A DNA stretch of 64,000 nt from Arachnia propionica. Its GTDB lineage: Bacteria; Actinomycetota; Actinomycetes; Propionibacteriales; Propionibacteriaceae. The stretch covers positions 1,550,001 through 1,614,000 of the forward strand of contig NZ_CP146373.1 in NCBI RefSeq assembly GCF_037055325.1. The letters run 5' to 3'. Positions within the stretch are counted from its first letter, which is position 1. Each line of letters begins with the position of its first letter. The notes beneath the pieces are model-generated. The model was not told the DNA's origin, did not search any database, and saw only the letters and a program-made list of their open reading frames with translations. A program made the position numbers and the translations under genes. This document shows, piece by piece, positions 9,661-19,142 of this stretch.

Positions 9661-10317
9661 TCAGGCCTCCTTACGGATGGGCAGCGACTCGTCGTAATGC
9701 GCCATGTTGAGCTTGGCGAGGTCCACCATGGTGGGGTGCTCGTCGTCGCTGATCCACAGCTCGATGGCCTTCTCGCCCTTTGCGTAGCGGGGCAGCTCCA
9801 CGATGTTGCTGGATTCTTCAATCTCCTGACGGGCTTCTTCTTCTGCGGCGAGGCGCTCCTCCAGTTCGGCGATCTTGGCCTCGAGTGCGTCAATGCGAGA
9901 CTGCCGCTCAGCGACCTCACCGCGCAGCCATGCGGAGTTGCCGCGCATGGTGCTGAGCTCGGAGTTGGCGGCGCCCAGCTGGCGGCGCAGCTTGGCGATC
10001 ATCGACTTGAGGTTCTGCGCGCGCTCGTTGAAACGGTCGATCATCGCGACGGATTCAGCATGGTGACGCTCGGCCTGCTCGACGCGAATTGCCACTTGAC
10101 GCTTGATTTCCTCGCGATGCTCTGTTCGTTCGCGCTTCAACTCCATCCAGGCCACGGAGACGGCGGCCACCGCCATCACCAGGGCCACGACGGCACCGGC
10201 GCGAACAACCCAGATGCCGCCCAGAAGCGATCCAAGAACCACCAGTGATCCCACGGAGAGGATGCCAATGGCGATGGAACGCTCGGAGGAGGACTTCGCA
10301 ACGTGACGACCTGACAT
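9661..10317 (-). CDS. Membrane protein with long cytoplasmic coiled coil
   Basis: 218 residues of unknown function. Two hydrophobic stretches (about 16-37 and 39-57) form a hairpin anchor. From about 60 to 168 the sequence is highly charged with heptad-like spacing (ELKRERTEHREEIKRQ through EARQEIEE), so a long coiled coil. It ends with a non-coiled tail containing VELPRYAKGEKAIELW and an acidic stretch. It sits downstream of the folate genes with an 87-base gap and has its own terminator. A role in cell envelope or division scaffolding is possible but not shown. Confidence 0.75.
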   Translation of the reverse strand: MSGRHVAKSSSERSIAIGILSVGSLVVLGSLLGGIWVVRAGAVVALVMAVAAVSVAWMELKRERTEHREEIKRQVAIRVEQAERHHAESVAMIDRFNERAQNLKSMIAKLRRQLGAANSELSTMRGNSAWLRGEVAERQSRIDALEAKIAELEERLAAEEEARQEIEESSNIVELPRYAKGEKAIELWISDDEHPTMVDLAKLNMAHYDESLPIRKEA

Positions 10318-10404
10318 GCCGACAGATTAAACCAGCCCGGCAGGCCTTTCGACAGCGAAACGCCGAAAATCGAAGTTCTGGACATTCGACATACCCGAAA
10401 TTTC

Positions 10405-10902
10405 TCAGGCGGGCTCCGAGATCTCCTGATCCTCTCCGGGGTCGGCATCGTTGCCGTCACCGTCGATCATGCAGGCACGTTCCAGTATCCATCCACCCCA
10501 TGAACAGAAGGCGGCAGCGCCAATGGTTACGAGGCCGTGCCAGACCCGCGCCGCGGGCACCGCGGCGGCCATGGAAGCCAGCCAGCGGCCCACATAGATG
10601 ACATGCCCTCCAGCGAGCAGAGCACCAGTGGCGATCAACGATTTCGCCATCACCATGGCCCGAACCGCTTCCAGCGCGGGGACACGGCGCTGCTCCAATC
10701 GTTTGGGGAGAGCGCGGGCGTAGACGATGGCCGCTATCGCCAGAAACGTCAGGAGAACCGGCAGGCTCCACGGTGTCACGGGCAGGAAAGCATTCGCGAG
10801 ATCGAAGACGCTCAGGACCATCCATCCCACGACGGCTCCTGCCAGAACCCCGACAACTATGTGACGCCCGGTGGTCGGCGTCAGCCTCGGTTCCCGTGTC
10901 AA
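10405..10902 (-). CDS. DUF3180 family membrane protein
   Basis: 165 residues with four hydrophobic segments (about 15-33, 44-62, 85-104 and 120-140) and an acidic tail. It matches the actinobacterial DUF3180 family both by pattern (RxxxPxEAVRAMVMAKS, then GGHVIYVGRW) and by place: the family usually follows folK, as here. The start overlaps the folK stop by 4 bases. Function unknown. Confidence 0.85.
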   Translation of the reverse strand: MTREPRLTPTTGRHIVVGVLAGAVVGWMVLSVFDLANAFLPVTPWSLPVLLTFLAIAAIVYARALPKRLEQRRVPALEAVRAMVMAKSLIATGALLAGGHVIYVGRWLASMAAAVPAARVWHGLVTIGAAAFCSWGGWILERACMIDGDGNDADPGEDQEISEPA

Positions 10903-11462
10903 CGCCGACCGGGATTCGCTATGGCGACGTCATCTCGCTTGATGACACCGGTTCTGTCGACCTGTTTGACAAGGTCCGCTATCGGTCCAGCTCCCACAAT
11001 TTCACCCATCGGGTCAATGTCGAGCCAGGGAACCAGCACGAAAGCCCTTTCGTGGGCTCGGGGATGGGGAAGTTCTATGTCTTCTTCGCTGCGATGTTTA
11101 CCGACCACGATGATATCGATGTCCAAGGTGCGCGGCCCGTTGGGAATCGTGCGTTCCCGTCCAAAACTCTCTTCTATGGCGAAGGCCCGATCCAGCAGGG
11201 TCATCGGTTCCAAGGTGGATTCCGCCACCACCACGAGGTTCAAGTAGTCATTTTGCTCTGGCCCTTCTCCCACGAAGGGCGTTTGGTAGACGGGGGAAAC
11301 GTCAACGACAATCAGATCTGGGGTTTCCGCAAGCACGTCAACGGCCTGCGCGAGGATAGTGGGTGAGTCTCCCATGTTGGATCCGAGGGAAAAAACGACC
11401 TTGGAGATGGGACGCATGTTTCCCAGGGTGTCGACGTCAATGTCAAAGGGACCGTTGCTCAT
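10899..11462 (-). CDS. folK: 2-amino-4-hydroxy-6-hydroxymethyldihydropteridine diphosphokinase
   Basis: 187 residues. It has FSLGSNMGD near the N-terminus, the central QNDYLNLV and the signature GPRTLDIDII with the two Asp that bind Mg-ATP, then LPHPRAHERAFVLVPW. The enzyme transfers pyrophosphate from ATP to the pterin, the step before FolP. ATG 11462 has an AGGAG upstream and lies inside the folB end (20-base overlap). An internal start (MRPISKVVF, 15 codons in) would give a more standard length, so the first residues are uncertain. Confidence 0.95.
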   Translation of the reverse strand: MSNGPFDIDVDTLGNMRPISKVVFSLGSNMGDSPTILAQAVDVLAETPDLIVVDVSPVYQTPFVGEGPEQNDYLNLVVVAESTLEPMTLLDRAFAIEESFGRERTIPNGPRTLDIDIIVVGKHRSEEDIELPHPRAHERAFVLVPWLDIDPMGEIVGAGPIADLVKQVDRTGVIKRDDVAIANPGRR

Positions 11463-11811
11463 GGCTGCTCCTGGTGATGGTGACTGACAGATCTGACAAT
11501 TCGTGAGGTACGGGAGCCTGCGGTTTGTGCACCGTCACACGAACCTGCTGGACCAGCGAATTGGACAGACACCGGTCGGCGATCCTTCCCGCAAGGGTTT
11601 CGATGAGCCGGCAGGGCTCGCCCTCAATCTCGGCACGGATCAGGTCGGCGATCCCGACATAGTCAACGGTGTCCGAGATTTCGTCGGACCGAGTCTCCAG
11701 CTGTACTCCGAGTTCCACGTCGACGACGAAGAGCTGCCCATTGCGTCGCTCCTCAGGAAACACTCCATGGAAACCTGTCGCGCTCAGACCTGTGATGTTG
11801 ATGGAATCCAC
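11443..11811 (-). CDS. folB: Dihydroneopterin aldolase
   Basis: 122 residues from a GTG at 11811. Family features are GFHGVFPEER (substrate-binding Glu), DTVDYVGIA, and the end with LIETLAGRIAD and VTVHKPQAPV (catalytic Lys). It converts dihydroneopterin to the hydroxymethyl pterin used by FolK. It lies between folP and folK, in the normal actinobacterial order folE-folP-folB-folK. Confidence 0.95.
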   Translation of the reverse strand: MDSINITGLSATGFHGVFPEERRNGQLFVVDVELGVQLETRSDEISDTVDYVGIADLIRAEIEGEPCRLIETLAGRIADRCLSNSLVQQVRVTVHKPQAPVPHELSDLSVTITRSSHEQRSL

Positions 11812-11885
11812 GCCTTCACCTCCTCACGGATCGCATTGAGCCGAGAATACCGGGTCCTGGTATAAGGACGACCCGAAGGAGACCG

Positions 11886-12686
11886 TCAGCCTGCTGCTCG
11901 GTTCCCGAGGCGCTGCCCAACCCGAGCTGCGTCGCGCTGTGCGGTCACCTCGTGGGTGCGCACCGCCCAGATCCCGTGGATGGCGCACCAGGTCGTGACG
12001 GCGGCGGTGGCGGCGTCACGGTCCGCCGCCGGCTTGTCGCCCAGCAGCTCACCCAGGAAGCGTTTGCGGCTGACGCCGATCAGCAGCCGGTGTCCCATGG
12101 CCTGGAAGATATCCAGACCGCGCAACAGCTGCCAGTTCTGTTCAGAGGTCTTGGCGAACCCGATCCCCGGATCGAGAATGATGCGTTCGGCTGTGATGCC
12201 CGCGGCCAGGGCGGCGTCGCGGCGAGCAGCGAGCTCTGCGAGCACATCGGTGACAACGTCGGTGTAGTCGGTGTGCTGCTGCATGACCTCGGAATGGCCA
12301 CGCCAGTGCATGGCGACGTAGTCGACACCGAGATCCGCGACCACACTCAGCATGTCGGGGTCGGCGAGCCCACCGGAGACGTCGTTGACGATCCGGGCTC
12401 CCGCCGCAACCGCGGCCCGGGCGACGGAGGCACGCATGGTGTCCACGGAGCAGGTGATTCCGTGGGCGACCAGGGCCTCGATCACCGGTATCACGCGCTC
12501 CATTTCCTCGACCTCTGGAACCCGCGCCGCCCCGGGGCGGGTGGATTCGCCCCCGACATCGATGATCTCCGCCCCCTGAGAGGCCAGGAGTCTGCCGTGG
12601 GCGACGGCGGCCTCGGTGTCGGCGCACAGTCCGCCGTCGGAAAACGAGTCGGGGGTGACGTTGAGCACCCCCAACACAATGGTCAT
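11886..12686 (-). CDS. folP: Dihydropteroate synthase
   Basis: 266 residues. The opening VLGVLNVTPDSFSDGG, then IDVGGESTRPGA, VNDVSGG and the end LLIGVSRKRFLGEL are the classical pterin- and pABA-binding motifs. The enzyme is the target of sulfonamides. ATG 12686 is preceded by GAGGTGATCTC, and the gene follows folE by 4 bases. Confidence 0.97.
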   Translation of the reverse strand: MTIVLGVLNVTPDSFSDGGLCADTEAAVAHGRLLASQGAEIIDVGGESTRPGAARVPEVEEMERVIPVIEALVAHGITCSVDTMRASVARAAVAAGARIVNDVSGGLADPDMLSVVADLGVDYVAMHWRGHSEVMQQHTDYTDVVTDVLAELAARRDAALAAGITAERIILDPGIGFAKTSEQNWQLLRGLDIFQAMGHRLLIGVSRKRFLGELLGDKPAADRDAATAAVTTWCAIHGIWAVRTHEVTAQRDAARVGQRLGNRAAG

Positions 12687-12690
12687 GAGA

Positions 12691-13257
12691 TCACCTCGCC
12701 ATGATCAGGCTCATGGCCTCGGCGCGGGTGGCGGCGTTGCGCAGCTGTCCGCGCACGGCGCTGGTGATGGTCCTGCTGCCCGGCTTGCGCACTCCTCGCA
12801 TCGTCATACACGTGTGTTCGGCCTCGATCACGACGATCACGCCCTGTGCACCCAGATGGGTGACCAGTGCGTCGGCGACCTGTGTGGTGAGACGTTCCTG
12901 CACCTGCGGGCGGCGGGCGTAGAGGTCGACCAGCCGGGCCAGTTTCGACAACCCCGTGACCTGCCCTCCGCCGGGGATGTACCCGACGTGCGCCATCCCG
13001 AAGAAGGGCAGCAGGTGGTGTTCGCAGCAGCTCGTCAGCTCGATGTCGCGGACGAGCACGAGTTCCTCGTGATCGATGTCGAAGGTGGTCGACAGCAGCT
13101 CGGCGGGGTCCTGCGCCAGTCCGGAGAACAGTTCCTGGTAGGAGCGGGCGACGCGGGCCGGGGTTTCGGCGAGTCCATCGCGATCCGGGTCCTCGCCGAC
13201 CGCGAGGAGGATCTCGCGAACCGCCGCCTCGATCCGGGGCTGGTCGACCTGGTTCAC
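12691..13257 (-). CDS. folE: GTP cyclohydrolase I
   Basis: 188 residues. Zinc ligands are visible in [10 protein letters not shown] and HTCMTMRG, and the pterin pocket in VGYIP and GLSKLAR. It opens GTP to dihydroneopterin triphosphate, the first step of folate synthesis. It starts with GTG at 13257, overlapping the ftsH stop as GTGA, so translation is coupled to ftsH. Confidence 0.97.
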   Translation of the reverse strand: MNQVDQPRIEAAVREILLAVGEDPDRDGLAETPARVARSYQELFSGLAQDPAELLSTTFDIDHEELVLVRDIELTSCCEHHLLPFFGMAHVGYIPGGGQVTGLSKLARLVDLYARRPQVQERLTTQVADALVTHLGAQGVIVVIEAEHTCMTMRGVRKPGSRTITSAVRGQLRNAATRAEAMSLIMAR

Positions 13258-15272
13258 CTCCGGTCCTCGGGAGCGGGCGGGGCCCAGTTTCCGGGGATGT
13301 TGTCGCGGAGCGGGCGGGGCGCGATCGGCCTGGACGGGATCTCCTTGTCAGAGGAAGCGGGGGTTCCCGGCACCTCGACGGGCGGGATGGTGGAGGGCAC
13401 CCGCAGCTCGGATCCGGTCCAGGCGGGGCGTTTGTCGCGGCGCTTCAGGTTCTTGAACACCTCCGCGACCTCGGCCTTGTTGAGGGTTTCCTTCGCGAAC
13501 AGCTGCCGGACCAGCTCGTCGAGCACCTCACGGTTCTCGACCAGCACGTCGTAAGCCTCCTGGTGGGCGGCGTTGATGAGTTTGGCTACCTCCTCGTCGA
13601 TGATCGCCGCGGAGGCCTCCGAGAAGTCCTTCGAGGGCTGCGCCCCGCGCATCCCCATGAACGGCTCGGAATCACCGCCACCGAGTTGGACGGCACCGAC
13701 ACGTTCGCTCATGCCGTACTGGGTGACCATGGCCCGCGCCACCTTCGTGGCCTTCTCGATATCGTTCTGGGCGCCGGTGGTGGGGTCGTGGAAGATCATC
13801 TCCTCCGCGGCCCGACCGCCCATCATGTAGGCCATCTGGTCCAGCAACTCGCCGCGAGTGTGGGAGTACTTGTCGTCGTCGGGCATCACCATCGTGTAGC
13901 CAAGCGCACGACCACGCGGCAGGATCGTGACCTTCTGGACGGGGTCGTTGCCAGGCATCGCTGCCGCCACCAGGGCATGCCCACCCTCGTGGTAGGCGGT
14001 AATGAGACGTTCACGGTCGTTCATCAGGCGGGTGCGCTTCTGGGGTCCCGCGATGACCCGGTCGATGGCCTCGTCGAGCTGCGGCTGGCCGATCTCGTTC
14101 AGGTTCATACGCGCCGCGAGCAGCGCGGCCTCGTTGAGGACATTGGCTAGGTCGGCACCGGAGAAACCGGGGGTGCGCCTGGCCACGGAATCGAGGTCGA
14201 TGTCCTTGGCGAGGGGCTTGCCAACGGCGTGCACCTGGAGGATGTGGGAGCGACCAGTCAGGTCGGGAGCCTCGACGGAGATCTGGCGGTCGAAACGACC
14301 TGGGCGTAGCAACGCCGGGTCGAGCACATCGGGACGGTTCGTCGCGGCGATCAGGATCACCCCGCCACGCACGTCAAAGCCGTCCATCTCGACCAGCAGC
14401 TGGTTGAGAGTCTGTTCGCGTTCGTCGTGGCCACCGCCCATACCGGCGCCACGGTGGCGACCGACGGCATCAATCTCATCGATGAAGACGATGGCGGGCG
14501 CGGCTTCCTTGGCCTGCTCGAACAGGTCACGGACCCTGCTGGCACCGACGCCGACGAACATCTCGACAAAATCGGATCCGGAAATGGAGAAGAACGGCAC
14601 CCCAGCTTCCCCCGCGACGGCGCGCGCCAAGAGGGTCTTGCCGGTCCCGGGAGGACCATAGAGCAGCACGCCCTTGGGGATCTTCGCTCCGAGTTTCTGG
14701 AATTTCGCGGGTTCGGCGAGGAATTCCTTGATCTCCTGAAGCTCCTCGACGGCCTCGTCAACGCCAGCAACATCGGCGAAGGTGGTTTTGGGCATGTCCT
14801 TGCTGGCCAGCTTCGCCTTCGATTTGCCGAAACTGAGTGGACTGCCCGAGCCACCTCCGTTGACCATGCGCATCACCACGAAGAAACCGATGACGAGAAG
14901 CAGGAAGGGCAGGCCCGTGTAGAGCAGTGAGGTGAACAGGTTAGCGGTGGGATGTTGGGTCGTCCAGCGATCGAGCGTTCCGGCGGTGGCACGCTGCTGG
15001 AGGATCTCCACGAAACCATCGACCTGGCGTCCCACCCAGCTAGACTGGATGCGCTGGCCTGCCTCCGTGGTGATCCGGATGACCTGGTCGCCGTCGTTGA
15101 GGACAACATCACTGAGCTTCTCGTCGCTCTTCAAGACGCTCATGATCTGGTCCATCGAGACTTCCCGGACTCCGAGCAGCCCGTTGAAGAACTGCATGAC
15201 CAGCGTCCCGAGAAGGATGATGACAACAACCCAGGTGACCCAACTCATCGGGTTCTTCATGATTTTCTGCAA
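13254..15272 (-). CDS. ftsH: ATP-dependent zinc metalloprotease FtsH
   Basis: 672 residues. Two membrane spans (about 9-29 and 105-125) flank an extracytoplasmic domain. The AAA module follows with [15 protein letters not shown] and the second region of homology. The zinc protease site is HEGGH near residue 430. The Pro-rich tail is dispensable in the family. FtsH degrades membrane and regulatory proteins. I take TTG at 15272, with AGGGGAC about 9 bases upstream; ATG 15260 (MKNPMSW) is a good alternative. In many actinobacteria hpt lies just before ftsH; here hpt is 3 kb away. Confidence 0.97.
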   Translation of the reverse strand: MQKIMKNPMSWVTWVVVIILLGTLVMQFFNGLLGVREVSMDQIMSVLKSDEKLSDVVLNDGDQVIRITTEAGQRIQSSWVGRQVDGFVEILQQRATAGTLDRWTTQHPTANLFTSLLYTGLPFLLLVIGFFVVMRMVNGGGSGSPLSFGKSKAKLASKDMPKTTFADVAGVDEAVEELQEIKEFLAEPAKFQKLGAKIPKGVLLYGPPGTGKTLLARAVAGEAGVPFFSISGSDFVEMFVGVGASRVRDLFEQAKEAAPAIVFIDEIDAVGRHRGAGMGGGHDEREQTLNQLLVEMDGFDVRGGVILIAATNRPDVLDPALLRPGRFDRQISVEAPDLTGRSHILQVHAVGKPLAKDIDLDSVARRTPGFSGADLANVLNEAALLAARMNLNEIGQPQLDEAIDRVIAGPQKRTRLMNDRERLITAYHEGGHALVAAAMPGNDPVQKVTILPRGRALGYTMVMPDDDKYSHTRGELLDQMAYMMGGRAAEEMIFHDPTTGAQNDIEKATKVARAMVTQYGMSERVGAVQLGGGDSEPFMGMRGAQPSKDFSEASAAIIDEEVAKLINAAHQEAYDVLVENREVLDELVRQLFAKETLNKAEVAEVFKNLKRRDKRPAWTGSELRVPSTIPPVEVPGTPASSDKEIPSRPIAPRPLRDNIPGNWAPPAPEDRR

Positions 15273-15523
15273 CGGCGGGGTCCCCTAGAAGAAGATGTAT
15301 GTGAGCAATGGAAGGCTACCAGCGCCCACCAAGAGGACAGTAATGCCGCATCCGGTGACCGGCGATCCTTGGTCGCTCCGGGGAATGCCGCCATCGCCTC
15401 GTTCTCCTCCGGCCAGTTTCCCCGCCCGTCGCCAGACGTGTCGGCCCTCACCCGGCACCACCGGGGCAACGAGAAGCGGCGACGCACGAGAGCATCAGTG
15501 CCCGGTGTGACACCATGATCTAT

Positions 15524-15545
15524 TCTTGGACAACGTTGTTCAAGA
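15524..15545. promoter_or_regulatory. Near-perfect 22-bp palindrome, candidate operator
   Basis: The half-sites TCTTGGACAAC and GTTGTTCAAGA match in 10 of 11 pairs, with no spacer. The element is 48 bases upstream of the SDR start codon. Its size and symmetry resemble operators of TetR- or MarR-type repressors, but no such regulator gene adjoins it. Confidence 0.55.
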
Positions 15546-15592
15546 ACAGATCGCCGGCAGCCCACGACCGCATCAGACAGTCAGGAAGAACC

Positions 15593-16462
15593 ATGACCAC
15601 AGCCCTCGTCGCCGGAGCCACGGGGTATCTCGGACGCTTCATCGTCGCCGAACTGCACCACCGCGGCCACAGGGTGCGTGCGATCACCCGCAGCCGCGAG
15701 CGGGCCGTCTCCCCGGGCCCTTGGGATTCCCCCTCATTGGATGGACTCGTCGACGACTGGGCCGTCGGGGAGGTCACGGACCCGGGTTTCACCGCCGATG
15801 TCGCCCACGGGGTGGACGAGGTCGTCTCCGCCCTGGGAGTCACCACGCAGAAGGCCAACCCATGGGACATCGACCACAGGGCCAACCTCGCCATCCTGCG
15901 CTCCGCCGAGAGACACGGCGCCACCTGCTTCTGCTACGTCAACGTCATGGGGGGCGAGCGCTGCCCTGCGCAGCTGACCCGGGCGAAAACCGCCTTCGTC
16001 CGGCAGCTGACCTCATCGCCGATCCCGAGCCAGATCATCAACCCTTCCGGATATTTCTCCGACATGACCCAGATCCTCCGGATGGCCAGGAAGGGGCGCG
16101 TTTTCCTCCTCCGCCCGGAGATCCGCGTCAACCCCATCCACGGTGCCAACCTCGCGGAGTTCTGCATCAATCGTCTGATCGACGGCGAGAAAGGAACCTG
16201 GGACGTGGGCGGGCCGGAGGTTCTCACGTGGCGGGAGCTCACCGACTGCGCCTTCCGTGCAATCGGCCGGCCTGCGAAGGTCTCGGCTCTTCCACCCGCC
16301 GTCCTGACCCCGCTCATCACGATCCTCCGGCTCTTCAACCCCCGGCGGGCGGACATGATGCGTTTCCTCTCGTGGAGCATGCTCCACGACTGCGTGGGGA
16401 CCCCCGTCGGAACACACCGCCTGTTCGATTTCTACGAACACCACGCCACGGATGAAAGCTGA
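15593..16462 (+). CDS. SDR/NmrA-like NAD(P)-dependent epimerase or oxidoreductase
   Basis: 289 residues. The Rossmann start VAGATGYLGRFIVAEL (6-21) has the GxxGxxG nucleotide-binding motif of atypical SDR proteins, then VVSALGVTT, YVNVMGG and a C-terminal substrate lobe with WDVGGPEVLTWREL. It resembles NmrA-like or NDUFA9-like reductases of unknown substrate. ATG 15593 follows AGGAAGA. A palindrome lies upstream, and the FAD oxidoreductase and ECF41 sigma genes follow on the same strand. Epimerase and oxidoreductase genes are known neighbours of ECF41 sigma factors, which suggests a shared role. Confidence 0.8.
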   Translation: MTTALVAGATGYLGRFIVAELHHRGHRVRAITRSRERAVSPGPWDSPSLDGLVDDWAVGEVTDPGFTADVAHGVDEVVSALGVTTQKANPWDIDHRANLAILRSAERHGATCFCYVNVMGGERCPAQLTRAKTAFVRQLTSSPIPSQIINPSGYFSDMTQILRMARKGRVFLLRPEIRVNPIHGANLAEFCINRLIDGEKGTWDVGGPEVLTWRELTDCAFRAIGRPAKVSALPPAVLTPLITILRLFNPRRADMMRFLSWSMLHDCVGTPVGTHRLFDFYEHHATDES

Positions 16463-16697
16463 GGGGTCCCGCAGAGGCCGCGGGCTAGACACCGGACTGT
16501 GAGCACACAGCCCGACCCCCAGGCTTCACGACGACGCCCGGACAATGCTGGCGTGACGGGTACCAGGGACCCACCTGGTCATCGAGCCCGCTGGGGAGAA
16601 CAATTTCGGCGCGAGGGGACCAAGTGCGGACGTGAGGGCGAGAACACCGGGTCACGGAGATCGCGGCCACAACCAGTGACCACCAGAAGAACAGCAA

Positions 16698-16724
16698 TGT
16701 CACATTGTGGTTCCCAGGCACGTC
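16698..16724 (+). promoter_or_regulatory. Candidate ECF41-type promoter
   Basis: TGTCACA at 16698-16704 and CGTC at 16721-16724 are separated by exactly 16 bases. This equals the consensus I recall for ECF41 sigma factors (TGTCACA, 16 bases, CGTC). The operon it would drive encodes an ECF41 factor, so it is probably an autoregulatory promoter. Transcription would begin near 16730-16733, close to or at the ATG at 16733. Confidence 0.75.
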
Positions 16725-16732
16725 CCATGAGC

Positions 16733-17752
16733 ATGAACACAATTGACGCAATCATCATCGGTGGTGGATATGGCGGAGTTATGGCTGCGAACAGGCTCGC
16801 CGCCAAAGGCCGCAGGGTCCATCTCGTCAACGACGGCCCCACATTCGTCAACAGGGTCCGGCTACACCAGCACGCCGCCACCGGGTACGGGGTGACGCGC
16901 CCGCTCGGCGAGATGCTGTTCCCCGAGGTCGGGTTGAACACGCAACGGGCGGTCCGGGTCTCGGCGGGAGGGGCGGTCCTGGCGGACGGAACGGAACTGG
17001 AGGCACCTCATGTCGTGATCGCCACCGGTAGCACCGGCGACGGCCCCGCAACCCTGGCAGGGGCCGATGCCCTGCGCACGGCCCTTTCCGCGCTCCCCGC
17101 CGGGGCACGGGTCCGGGTGGACGGCGCCGGTCTGAGCGGCATCGAGACCGCGACGGAGATCGCCGAGGCGATGCCGCACCTGAAGATGTCCCTGACCGAT
17201 CCCGCCGGGCTGTTTCCCTGCGGCTCGGAGGAAGACAGGAAGTGGCTCGCGAACCAGCTTCCCCGGCTCGGCGTGGTCTGGGACGACGGCCCGGCCGACC
17301 TGACGGTCGACTGCACCGGGCTGTCCGCGCCGGATCTCGCCTCCCGGTCCGGGATGCCCGTGGATGAACGGGGCAGGCTCGTCGTGGACCGGACCCTTCA
17401 GGTGGCCCCCGGGGTCTGGGGACTGGGCGATGCCGTCATCTCGCCGCAGCTGCCCCACCTGAGAATGGGGTGCGCGACCGCTCTTCCGATGGGCGCCCAC
17501 GTCGCGGACAACGTCCATCGGGCGCTGGCGGGAGAAGTCGCCACTGGTTTTGATTTCGGTTTCTCGTTCCGCTGCGTCAGTCTCGGACGCAGGAACGGCC
17601 TGATCGAATTCGTGAACCGTTGCGACGTCCCCACCGGTCGACGCCTGACCGGACGGATCGGGGCCTTCCTCAAGGAGAGGATCTGTCGCCTGGTGATCAA
17701 CGCGCCTCACCGCTCGGCAGCAGGTTACCGTTGGCTCGGGAGGGAACGATGA
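16733..17752 (+). CDS. FAD-dependent pyridine nucleotide oxidoreductase
   Basis: 339 residues. The N-terminal IIIGGGYGGVMAANRLA is the ADP-binding fold for FAD, followed by HVVIATGS, a second nucleotide-binding region with VDGAGLSGIETATEIAE, and VWGLGDAV before the C-terminal domain. The layout is that of type II NADH dehydrogenase/AIF-like flavoproteins; the electron acceptor is unknown. The long frame opens upstream at 16499, but the ECF41-like promoter ends at 16724, so I choose ATG 16733 (ATG 16727 is the near alternative), probably on a leaderless mRNA. It overlaps the sigma gene as ATGA. Confidence 0.85.
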   Translation: MNTIDAIIIGGGYGGVMAANRLAAKGRRVHLVNDGPTFVNRVRLHQHAATGYGVTRPLGEMLFPEVGLNTQRAVRVSAGGAVLADGTELEAPHVVIATGSTGDGPATLAGADALRTALSALPAGARVRVDGAGLSGIETATEIAEAMPHLKMSLTDPAGLFPCGSEEDRKWLANQLPRLGVVWDDGPADLTVDCTGLSAPDLASRSGMPVDERGRLVVDRTLQVAPGVWGLGDAVISPQLPHLRMGCATALPMGAHVADNVHRALAGEVATGFDFGFSFRCVSLGRRNGLIEFVNRCDVPTGRRLTGRIGAFLKERICRLVINAPHRSAAGYRWLGRER

Positions 17753-18600
17753 GCACGAACGAGTATCTACGACATCGCGGGCTGGTGCTGCGCATCGCCT
17801 ACGACATCACCGGTTCCCTCTCCGAGGCCGAGGACATCGCCCAGGAAACATGGCTGCGCTGGCACCGCGCAGCAGAGGAGACGGGTGTGACACGACCGAA
17901 GGCCTATCTGGCCCGAGTCGCCACGAACCTGGCACTCGATACCCTGAGGCGACGCGACTACCCCGGTCGTTTCCTACCGGAACCCGTACCGGAGGACGAT
18001 GCGACCGACTCGGAACTGCTGGTGGCGGAAGAGGTGTCGCTGGCGCTGGCGCTGGTGTTGCAGTCGATGTCACCGCTGGAACGCACCGCCTTCGTCCTGC
18101 ACGACGTTTTCAGTTTCTCCCACGAGGAGGTCGCGGAGTTCTTGGGACGCTCCCCCTCCTCCGTACGGCAACTGGCGAGTCGCGCCCGCCGCCACATCGA
18201 GGCAGGACGTTCTCGTTTCGACGTGGACGCTGAAAAGCACCACCGGTTGACCGAGGTATTCCTGACCGCATGCCGGGCAGGTGATCTCGAGTCGTTGAAG
18301 AACCTCCTGGCGGAGGACGTGACCGTCTTCTCCGACGGTGGCGGCCGGGCCACAGTGGCGGTGCGTCCCATCGTCGGAGCCGACAAGGTGGCTCGTTTCT
18401 TCCTGGGCCTGACCAGCAAGATGACGGAAACGACCACCATCGAGCTGACCAGTCTCAACTCAACCCCAGCCTGGATCGCCCGGCAGGACGGGCGAGTTGA
18501 CCACATCGGATGGCCGATGGTCGCCCGGGACGGCATCTCGGTCTTCTACATCGTGCGGAATCCGGCGAAACTAATTGCTCTCCAGCGTTCTCAGGAGTAG
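17749..18600 (+). CDS. ECF41-type RNA polymerase sigma factor (SigJ-like)
   Basis: 283 residues. Sigma-2 (about 1-70, with DITGSLSEAEDIAQETWLRW) and sigma-4 (about 95-155, with HEEVAEFLGRSPSSVRQLASRARR) are followed by a SnoaL/NTF2-like C-terminal domain. The marks of group ECF41 are present: the linker LPEPVPED, the motif SDGGGR in the C-terminal domain and an NPxKL motif near the end (RNPAKLIAL). In this group the fused C-terminal domain replaces an anti-sigma factor and tunes activity. It is coupled to the oxidoreductase gene and ends in a 10-base convergent overlap with hpt. Confidence 0.92.
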   Translation: MSTNEYLRHRGLVLRIAYDITGSLSEAEDIAQETWLRWHRAAEETGVTRPKAYLARVATNLALDTLRRRDYPGRFLPEPVPEDDATDSELLVAEEVSLALALVLQSMSPLERTAFVLHDVFSFSHEEVAEFLGRSPSSVRQLASRARRHIEAGRSRFDVDAEKHHRLTEVFLTACRAGDLESLKNLLAEDVTVFSDGGGRATVAVRPIVGADKVARFFLGLTSKMTETTTIELTSLNSTPAWIARQDGRVDHIGWPMVARDGISVFYIVRNPAKLIALQRSQE

Positions 18601-19142
18601 ACGTGGGGAGCCAGAACCGCCAGGTCACGGAGGTTGCGGTAGCGGCCTGCGTAGTCGAGGCCATAGCCGACGACGAACTCGTTGGGAATGTCGAAGCCGA
18701 CGTACTTGACGGGCACATCCATCCGCGCCGCAGCAGGTTTGCGGAACATCGTCATGATCTCGAGGCTGGCGGGTTTGCGGCTGGCCAGGTTCGAGATCAG
18801 ATAGCTCAGCGTCAGACCGGTGTCGATGATGTCCTCGACCACCAGGACGTGGCGTCCCTCGATGTCGACACCGAGATCCTTCAGGATGCGCACCACGCCA
18901 CTGGACTGAGTGCCGGAGCCATAGGAGGAGATGGCCATCCAGTCCATCTCCACATGGCTCTTCATGGCGCGCTGCAAGTCGGAGACCACCATGATCGCCC
19001 CATTGAGCACCCCCACGATCAGGAGCTCCCGACCTTCGTAGTCGGCGTCAATCCGGGCGGCAAGCTCAGCGACGCGCGCCGCGATCTGGTCGCTGGTGTA
19101 GAGAACTTCGGACAGGTCGGAGATCACATCGGCTGCATCCAC
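18591..19142 (-). CDS. hpt: Hypoxanthine phosphoribosyltransferase
   Basis: 183 residues. The PRPP-binding motif VLVVEDIIDTG is intact, with the upstream LIVGVLNGA loop, SYGSGTQSSG and VGYGLDYAGRYRNL at the C-terminus. It salvages hypoxanthine and guanine to nucleotides. The start is GTG at 19142 (VDAADVISDL); GTG 19151 is also possible. The frame is open up to 19346, but that part overlaps the divergent phosphatase gene. The last 10 bases overlap the sigma-factor gene on the other strand. Confidence 0.95.
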   Translation of the reverse strand: MDAADVISDLSEVLYTSDQIAARVAELAARIDADYEGRELLIVGVLNGAIMVVSDLQRAMKSHVEMDWMAISSYGSGTQSSGVVRILKDLGVDIEGRHVLVVEDIIDTGLTLSYLISNLASRKPASLEIMTMFRKPAAARMDVPVKYVGFDIPNEFVVGYGLDYAGRYRNLRDLAVLAPHVYS

